Below are positions 56,981 through 64,000 of a stretch of 64,000 nucleotides of DNA, piece by piece; the first letter of the stretch is position 1; the number at the start of each line of letters is the position of its first letter. The stretch is from Adiantum capillus-veneris. Its lineage: Eukaryota; Streptophyta; Polypodiopsida; Polypodiales; Pteridaceae. The notes below the pieces were generated by a model. It saw only the letters and a program-made list of their open reading frames with translations. It made no database searches and had not been told where the DNA came from. The stretch lies in the NCBI GenBank assembly GCA_014529385.2, contig CM043956.1:91528721-91592720 (forward strand). The letters are read 5' to 3'. The translations under genes were made by a program, and so were the position numbers.

Positions 56981-57727
56981 TCACATTTGTGCACTTTTCA
57001 ATTGGTTGTGCAACCATCTTAAGCTCATGAATGTTGGTAGGCTCTCCAGACCCGCCAAATAATGCATCGGTGGTCGTCTTCCCCGTCTCCACTCGATCTG
57101 TGCCCTTTGTCGCTCTTGCTTTGCATCCTCGTATTGTGAAATCCACTTTTGCATGACTGGATTGTGAAGCATGCAAAATTGATTGATTTTAGCCTCTAGA
57201 TCTTCCATCATCTTCTTCTCGACATCGAGATTGCACATGACAATCCCAGATATGCGCTCATCATCTATGGTTCTCCATAGTGTGTCCCGGGCTTTATCAA
57301 ATCTATCTAGCCACTCTCCAATGTAAACTAGGGACTCTGATACCGGCCAACCCTCTGCCATGCTACCCTCCGGACGTGCCTTCTGACGCACATATCCCTT
57401 AAGCGTTTTCATGAAACGTTCTAAAAAGAACATCCATCTAGAATGTACTATGCCAGCTATTTCCACCTCATCAACTATGTGAACAAGAAGATGCACCTGA
57501 ATGGTTAGCATGATAGTAGGAAAGTGTTTCTCAAACATGCACACAACCTCCGCAGCATTTAGTTTGGCGAATGGTATGGAGTCTACATTGATCTCCTTTT
57601 GTGAGATCCATTGCACTAACTTCGCAAGTTTGTAGATTGTGTTACGGACGTCAGAAGACAAACATCCCTCAATGGCCACCGGTAAAATAAACTGCAAAAT
57701 ACGTCTAGCAATGATATTAAAGTCCAC
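56981..57727 (-). pseudogene. CACTA tnp2 region, DUF4218 domain
   Basis: Intact 248-codon minus-strand frame: LQFILPVAIEGCLSSDVRN, LAKLVQWISQKEINVD, FEKHFPTIMLTIQVHLLVHI, VHSRWMFFLERFMKTLKGYV and RPEGSMAEGW, the hallmark line of DUF4218. The remainder is charged (DAKQERQRAQIEWRRGRR). It is probably joined to the preceding transposase exon by a short intron between 57727 and about 57780. Confidence 0.88.
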
Positions 57728-57752
57728 ACACGAATTTATTACACAATTCCCA

Positions 57753-59809
57753 CTATGATATATTCCACTCCAAACATACTTGACACATATTATGCCAGTC
57801 GTGTGACTTCAACACGGTAAGCTTTCCTTCTTTAGTGAAACACGTTCGGAGCGAGTGCATTACGCCAGTGGGGGTCCACACAGATCGAATGGTCTCTTTT
57901 ACTTTGCGTTCTTGGGCTCGTGTGAAAATCCATGGTGCTTTAGGGAGTTTTATTGATCCATCGAATGCTGTCTGCGGCCAATATTGCTCCATATGATCCA
58001 CATTTCTAAGGTCAATCCTAGCTCCCAAAGTATCTTTCTTACCGGTCAGATGGTCCCATAGCAGATTACCCACATTCTTGAATATGTGCATTGGATCGAG
58101 CAAGTGATTGATCATGAGTCGGGACCAATATGGTAACTCGTACCATAGAGCAAGTCTCTTCATCCCTGGGGGCAAACCGTCATCACACATCTCCTTCTGC
58201 TCTAACCATGCTTGTGCAGACATCCTCGGTGGCTCTCTTCCCAAAAAGCCGTCGCGTAACACATGATTCTCTGGAAGATACACTTGATGACCTTCATAGA
58301 TTTGCTTCTTCAATGAGGGCGCCCAACGTGCATTCAGTCTAGGTCCACATGTGACACATGCTCTGTATCCGCTTGTTTGAAGCCCTGCATGTATACACAT
58401 GACAATAGATAATCTTGAGAAAAACCAAGATTTACAGTGTTTGAGTTTGAGTGTAAATCACCTTAGCATTCTGTTAGTCCGGGATAATCATGCGTGGTCC
58501 ACATTAAAATGCCTCTAATCAAAGCATTCCGTCGACCTGTGTGTCGGCTCATATCCACCACTTCTATGCCAATCCACAATTGTTGTAGCTCTTGCAATAG
58601 TGGACAAAGATACACATCCATATTCTTCACTTTATACCGCCCTGGCACAATCAAGCTTACCCACAGGTGCCCTTCTTGGTAGTCAACCACGGAGGAATGT
58701 TGTAGTTGACGATGACAACGGCCATACACTGTAAGATGTTGATCTTTGACCAAATGGATTTACGCCATCCATAGCCAGGCCTAGGCGCAAATTGAGCTTC
58801 CCTGGCAAAATCCTACCATGTTTCGTCTATATGTTTCCAGGTTGCGCAATCTGCAAGAATCTGTAGCACACTATCCAAAGATTTATTCTCCTCATGCCAT
58901 GATGCTAGGGCGGCCATGGGACTTACATTCGAAGAAATGCTTGATGCGAGGAAGCAAAGGAAAATGTCGCAAAACCTTTTGTGGAATTATTGTTCTGTGG
59001 AGATCTACTCAATATCTCTCGGAATCACATTTCGGACACTTCTCCATGTCTATGTATTCCCCTCTTAAAAGAATGCATTCGTTAGCGTGAATCGAATTGT
59101 AATCCTTCCCTAAGTTTTGCAAGATCTTTCTTGCTTCCTCTCTAGAATCTGGCATCACATTATCAGCTGGCAGTATGTGCTCTTCGAGCAATCTACACAA
59201 CGAAAAAAATACGGTACACTTGTGTAAGTAATCTATCAGATCATTATACATTTAGATTTTTTATTAAAGTAAACACATTGTAATAGATCACCTGAAAAGT
59301 GTTGTGACGCTAGTGTCACTCCATCCAAACTTTGCATGCATGTTGAGAAGAACAAGGAGCGCCTTTAATTTAGACATACATGCTCCATCATACAATGGCG
59401 TATCGGCTTCACTCTTCATATCATCATAGATAATCCTTTCTGAATCCATGATCGTCTCGATCATTTCATCGGGCTCGGGCTCAAACATTGCCTCGTTGGG
59501 AATGTGGTATGCATGATCATCCTCCAAGCTGTCAGAGGCTACATCTTGTGGCCTCACGTATGCTGCTTGACCAAAGCGCCTGCGAACACGTCTATTGGGT
59601 TGCAAGATTGCTGCCTGTTGGTCAGCGTCAGAGTCTGACGAGTTATAATTGGCAACAACTTGATCTATAATAGATGGATCGAACTCACCAAATTCGTGAA
59701 CGTGCTGCAAAGAAACGTGTCTTGTCCGTCGTACAGCATGCTTGCATTGATTACAAGATCCTTGTTGAGAGATAGGTGTTTTGGTTGGACGACCCCACAT
59801 CCTCGTCAC
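57753..59809 (-). pseudogene. CACTA transposase core, tnp2 type (Transposase_21)
   Basis: Exon 1 (to 59292; ATG at 59800, or earlier if an upstream exon exists) ends with a typical LNMHAKFGWSDTSVTTLF. An intron with GT...TAG ends lies at 59193-59291. Exon 2 resumes LLEEHILPADNVMPDSREEA and CPKCDSERY. A TGA and a frameshift (about 58650-59015) damage the following part (KVLRHFPLLPRI, then LGLAMDGVNPFG). The core then reads NMDVYLCPLLQELQQLW, LMWTTHDYPGL, VTCGPRLNARW, YLPENHVLR and LPYWSRLMINHLLDPMHIFKN. This is the RNase H-like transposase that cuts at the CACTA ends. Confidence 0.88.
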
Positions 59810-59875
59810 TACTCATAATGAAGGTAAAAACCTTATAACATGGATATAAATTTAATCTTCTATTGGCATCCTCCG

Positions 59876-59879
<4 letters not shown>

Positions 59880-59939
<60 letters not shown>
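59880..59939. repeat. (CT)n microsatellite, 30 units
   Basis: Pure CT run between the transposase gene start and the right end of the CACTA element. Confidence 0.97.
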
Positions 59940-59941
<2 letters not shown>

Positions 59942-60329
59942 TCACATTGTAAACTACCTCACATTCTCTAGTCATGTCCAATCCCCGCACACCTCGATCT
60001 AGAAGTGCACAGAGATCAGAACCACCGGGTTATAATCTCGTCTTTATTGGTCAATGCCTATATTTATGGATACGAGAAATTTACACACCTACGTCTACAT
60101 GATAGTGCATGTAGTGGACAAAACCCCTGTGCCTCTTCTCTAGCTGTAGCAATTCACAACATCTTAACATCTCTTCACAGTAGATCTTTGTTCGAGGGAT
60201 TAATTAGCACATTACATGTTGGCCTCCAATATGAGTATCATGCCGTTGAAAGCTTTCTAACTTAAGGTCGCATCCATAGAGAGAAAGAGAGGGGTCACCG
60301 TTCGTCTAACTCTAATTTTTTTAACGTAA

Positions 60330-60945
60330 TCACGAAGGTAGACTCTAATATAAAAACTCAATCCAAAATCTAATCTTAAATCTAACCTAATTGAACATGT
60401 GGTGATTCACGGCTAATTGAAAATGGTTAGTGTGTGAGTTAATAGGTGTCAGATTTTGATTGAAATATACATATTGTTGTGTAACTAGTGTTTGCTCTTT
60501 GGGCAAAGCGCGCCTTCATTGACATGCACTAAAATCTAACCTAAATCTAATCTAATCTTAAATCGAACATAAATCTAGATCTAATCTAATTTTAAATTCA
60601 AAATAAACCTAAATCTAATCTAGTCTTAAATCTAACAGAAACCTAAATGTAATTTAACTTAAATCTAAATTTAATATAGTTAATCTTAAATCTAGTCTTA
60701 ATTTTGAATCTAAATCTAATCTAATATTAAACTCAACATATACCTAAATCTAATCCAATTTTAGATCTTAAACCTAAATGTAATCTAACTTAAATCTAAC
60801 ATAGCTAGCTAATCTTTAATACTGTCCTAATTTTAAATCTAACATAATCTTAATGTAACGTAAATCTATATCTAACTTAATCTTAAACTCAACATAAACA
60901 TAAATCTAAATGTAATCTAACCTAATTTAATTTAAATCTCAACCT
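60330..60945. repeat. degenerate TAAATCTAATC-type repeat array
   Basis: About 600 bp made almost only of AATCTAA, TAAATCTAA and TAATCTTAA words with drifting spacing, inside the CACTA element. It is not the plant telomere repeat (TTTAGGG). It looks like an old expanded minisatellite. Confidence 0.88.
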
Positions 60946-60993
60946 AATCTCTCTTTTTGTTTTCACCCCTTACCTCTCTCTTTCGTCTTCTCG

Positions 60994-60994
<1 letters not shown>

Positions 60995-61027
<33 letters not shown>

Positions 61028-61141
61028 GACACATTGTGTGTGTGTGTAAGAGAGAGAGGGAGAGAGAGAAAGAGGGAAAGGAAACATGAGAGAGAGGAGA
61101 CGGAAGGAGCATACCTGGCTCTCCTTCCTCTCCTCATGTAT

Positions 61142-61189
<48 letters not shown>

Positions 61190-61208
61190 AGAAAGAGAGA
61201 GAGAGAGA
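60995..61208. repeat. cluster of microsatellites with a 33-base G run
   Basis: (CT)n at 60995-61024, GA-rich 61049-61090, (TG)n 61140-61155, an uninterrupted G run at 61156-61188, then (GA)n to 61208. Poly-Gly open frames over it are artefacts. Confidence 0.95.
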
Positions 61209-61299
61209 GGGCGAGCGCGGGTTACCTCTTTGCTTGAGGGACGAAAACTCAGATCTTAGATTTGAGTTTTCGGGCGCTCTCGGTTTATTTTTTACCCCT

Positions 61300-61422
61300 G
61301 TCGGCGTCGCTATATGCATTGCTATGTAACAAATAAAATAGCGACGTGATAGCGACGCCGTGGATTTTTACTTTTGAGTGTCGCACTGTGAGCATCGCTA
61401 ATGTGAAGTACCTCTTGTAGTG
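61300..61422. repeat. right sub-terminal and terminal repeats of the CACTA element
   Basis: TAGCGACG-type motifs in both orientations, ending ACCTCTTGTAGTG, the inverted partner of the left terminus, followed by ACT. Confidence 0.92.
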
Positions 61423-61425
61423 ACT

Positions 61426-62060
61426 GCCTCGTTTCCACTTTAGTCTTCTCCACGTAACTCTTGACTAAAAGCTTTCCTTGTCAAATCTTGTCCAACTCAC
61501 AAAGAATATCCTCATCCCCTTGATTCTCATTGTATTCGAGCAAGAAGGCCTTCAGTAGCTTTTTGTATGTCCTGAGCTTATAGGCTCGGTAATGGTAGTA
61601 CCATTTTCGTTCTGCATCCTTCAGAGTTTGTGGAAAGTATTTTGTCCAATCATCAGATCAACAAAACTGCTCAAAAGCCTAAATATGAACATTTGGGTCA
61701 TCTCTTCGACCACATTTGAAAGTAGAAAATACAATTGACAGATCACTGGACCTCTCTCCATGTATGGATTTTGCATGATGATCTGACTTCATTTCCCAAT
61801 GTGTGGAAAATGGAGTCAGATCACTAGACCTCTCTTCATGTATGGACTTTGCATGATGATCCGAGTCCATTTCTTGATGTTTAGGTTTATCACTATGATT
61901 TGGTTTTCTCTCTCGATGTGTGTGCTTGTCATGATTGTGAGTGTCTACCTCCCATCTCTAATTCTAGTCATCATTAGTCTCTATGTCTGTATCAACTTCT
62001 TTTCCTTGACTTTGCTTGTCGATGTCAGTGTCAATCTGCATCGTTGGAATCTATACTATA
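61426..62060 (-). pseudogene. Gag core of element G
   Basis: Minus strand: FPQTLKDAERKWYYHYRAY and LRTYKKLLKAFLLEYNENQG show the retrotransposon Gag domain (L-K-D-x-A-x-x-W-Y pattern). KLLVKSYVEKTKVETRQS continues up to the CACTA insertion at 61425. Upstream (61679-61896) is a 26-residue tandem repeat (SDHHAKSIH-(E/G)-ERSSDL). This is the start of the element that continues at 53492. Confidence 0.8.
61741..61896 (-). repeat. in-frame 78-bp tandem repeat at the start of element G gag
   Basis: GATCACT(G/A)GACCTCTCT starts at 61741 and 61819, a 78-bp period that keeps the reading frame (26 residues per unit) with several substitutions. Confidence 0.9.
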
Positions 62061-62065
62061 TATAA

Positions 62066-64000
62066 TTGAGCTTAAAATTTTCAAGGAAGGAGAGCGCATC
62101 CATGTGTCACTCTCTCCTTCGTTACAAGAAACTTAGGAAACATTTGGTTTGAAATGTAAAAGTGAAGGGTAAGTCACACTGTCACATGTCATTTGGTTGG
62201 AAATGTAAAAGTGAAAAGTAAGTAGCAAGTACTAAGTACTGTGATGGCAGAAAATGAAAAAACTTAGTTTTGACTTTTCAATTCTATCAAAAAGTCACAA
62301 TACTTAGTACTATATATATATATATATATATATAAAATTTAAACTCTTTAGCAAGGTCATGGAGTTTCACTCCAACCTTCAATTTTGAAGGGTGATTACT
62401 TTTGTTTTTGTAAAGGGTGGCTCTACTTCGCAGCTTGGGAAAATAACGAGCAACGAGATGTGCCATGCTTCGATAAGTTGGTCCGCCTCAAACGTGCGTG
62501 CGCGTGTGTGTGTGTGTGAGTGAGAGTGAGTGAGAGAGAGAGACGTCTTCGTTATTTGCTGCAGCTGTGTGTGTGTGTGTAAGAGAGAGAGAGAGAGAGA
62601 GAGCCAATCCCATTCAATCCTGTTAAGGAGTGTATGTGTCTACTTCTGTTTGGAAGAGAGAGAGAGAGAGCGCCATTGATTGGCCTTGGCGCTTGACAGA
62701 GAATGCCCCCCACCCGGCCGTCCCCTCACCAATGAACACAACCCACCACTTACTTCATGTACAACTTCTTAAATGTTGCCGCAACAAGCCTCATGTAGTC
62801 TCCTCTATCAACACCCCCGGGGACTGCCAACAGCTGATCCGCCACGAGCCCCACCCCCTTATACAACATCAATCCTCTGCTGGCCAGGATGCAAAGACTC
62901 TGGATCCAATACATGTCCCACTCGCCACAAGCGCTTGCTGAGCCACATACTCCTCTATCACTGCGTGTTTGCCACCCTTGATCCCGACGACCTCATTTTT
63001 TGCATGCGGCTCTCCACACCATGAGAGAGAGAGAGAGAGTCCGACATCCGTCTCCACACTTTCTTCATCTTTTTTCGGCCAGTCAGCGGCGGACGCTACA
63101 ATATTGAGAGCTCCAACATGACCATCCAGGCTTTTTAGCTTTCCCAACTTTTCACATCTTGAACTCCTAACATAGGCAAGAAAAAAGGGGTTCTGCATGG
63201 GGACATGTGGCATTTCCTGCTGCTACAATTCTCATGGCAACGGTCGTGCAAGACGGGTCTTCGATTCAAGGTTGGAAAAATGTGTCTCAGCTTAATATAT
63301 AGTTGTTTTCAATTTCAAAAATGCCAGTTGAGGGAAAGGGAAAAGGGAGAAATTCTACCCCAAAATAGAGAAAAATAGTGTGAAAACCTGCAAAATAAAC
63401 CTAATTTTCCTCTTGGAAAATTAAAGGAAAGCAATTTTGTATCTTTGAAAAAATGATTTTTCCACAACACTTATGTGATTTCATTCGAGGATGATCATTG
63501 CCATCCAAGGGTATTGGCCTTGGTCTTGGAGTTAGCAATCCTTTGCTCATTTGGATCCTCCTTGGTGTTGCATACCTAATGTGGGACCTTTGGATCCCCC
63601 TAGAAATGATGACTCCGGTCCCTTATTGTAGGGTTGCCTCCATGTCATTTTGCTTATATTTAGAGCCTGGTCACTTTGGAACGGCTAAATAGCCTTCTAG
63701 CTTTGTTTGCAAGTCAAGAAAACCGGTTGCTTCAAAGATAAATGCTTGATTTAACTGAGTTATGAGACAGATCTTGAGCAGGTTCCTGCTAACCGAGAGG
63801 GCCTCAAAAGTCAACCATGTGAAAGGCTATGCCCATTTGGAGGCTCTTAACTACAATGATTAGATAGGTAGAAAGAGAAGAGCTGGCTCATGATCAAGCA
63901 GAAAGCAGGCTCGCTGGTACACGCAACCGTGCTCTTAGCCTCTCACATGCTTCATTTTAATACTACAAACAAGACATGCACAAAGAGAGAGAGAGAGAGA
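62066..64000. other. no confident gene; microsatellite-rich
   Basis: Contains a two-copy AT-rich motif (ATTTGGTT-GAAATGTAAAAGTG at about 62139 and 62191), (TA)n at 62311-62334, (TG)n and (GA)n tracts at 62500-62600, 62659-62670, 63025-63039 and at the window end. The minus-strand frame 62869-63213 (GHVGALNIVASAADWPKKDE, then EYVAQQALVASGTCIGSRV) has ordinary composition but no domain I recognise. It is a weak candidate for a host exon. Confidence 0.5.

Larger units (their letters stand above)
53493..61422 (-). mobile_element. CACTA (En/Spm) DNA transposon, 7.93 kb
   Basis: Terminal inverted repeats start CACTACAAGAGGT at 53493 and mirror it at 61422 (13 bp match). The 3-bp target-site duplication ACT is present on both sides (53490-53492 and 61423-61425). 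Sub-terminal regions (53510-53710 and 61300-61410) hold many copies of TAGCGACG/CGTCGCTA in both orientations, the expected transposase-binding arrays. It carries, on the minus strand, a tnp2-type transposase gene and a second Transposase_24 gene. It sits inside gag of element G. Both genes have stops, so it is probably non-autonomous now. Confidence 0.97.

Noticed and set aside
60330-60945. Interstitial telomere repeat
   Set aside because: The word is TAAATCTAATC-like, without the TTTAGGG or CCCTAAA core.
61034-61329. Gly-rich open frames
   Set aside because: Created by the 33-base G run and GA repeats inside the CACTA element.
62869-63213. 114-codon minus-strand frame as a host gene
   Set aside because: Composition is plausible but it crosses a GA tract and shows no domain or splice context; kept only as a weak candidate in the regional note.

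Overview
This window looks like gene-poor, transposon-dense nuclear DNA of a land plant with a large genome. The basis is the element set: Ty3/gypsy elements of the chromovirus and Tat types, Ty1/copia elements, and a CACTA (En/Spm) DNA transposon whose transposase gene carries the DUF4218 and DUF4216 domains seen in plants. There are also many long (CT)n/(GA)n microsatellites. I cannot assign a species. I see no rRNA, tRNA, organellar, bacterial or CRISPR features, and no intact single-copy host gene. The best non-transposon candidates are a broken SET-domain fragment (5715-6231, minus) and an unidentified gene-like fragment (about 716-1080, minus).

Layout. 1-431 is the end of an LTR related to the LTRs of element A. 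432-8819 is mostly unassigned, with a foldback and tandem duplication near 2.7-2.95 kb. 8820-9896 is the 5' LTR and gag start of a copia element (E). It is cut off by a minus-strand copia copy (F, 9897-12253) that carries a 1.1-kb internal deletion and a 137-bp tandem duplication. 12254-15210 holds local duplications.

15211-37968 is a three-deep nest. Element C (plus, short-LTR chromovirus, TSD TCGAT) contains element B (minus, Tat-type with a second, archaeal-type RNase H, 4-bp ACGC shared at its ends). B contains element A (plus, chromovirus, about 1.6-kb LTRs, TSD TGCAA). C itself sits close to a minus-strand LTR with primer-binding site (38166-38606) and probably interrupts that element's interior.

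38607-41717 holds old gypsy fragments and another LTR with primer-binding site. 41718-46794 is a full-length but inactivated copia element D (minus, TSD GTTAT) of the same family as F. From 46795 to about 62060 runs a very degraded minus-strand gypsy element G. It is colinear from integrase back to gag and has been broken by a short plus-strand copia-like piece (about 47585-48030), a copia LTR and gag piece H (about 49640-51746), and a 7.93-kb CACTA element (53493-61422, TSD ACT). 62066-64000 is simple-sequence-rich DNA without a recognisable gene.

Every transposon protein in the window is interrupted by stops or frameshifts, so no autonomous element is visible. The best-supported biological content is the insertion history (C, then B, then A, in that order) and the decay pattern. 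Many of the nonsense codons are of the kind made by C-to-T change, as expected for methylated, silenced repeats. I did not find a convincing undescribed system.
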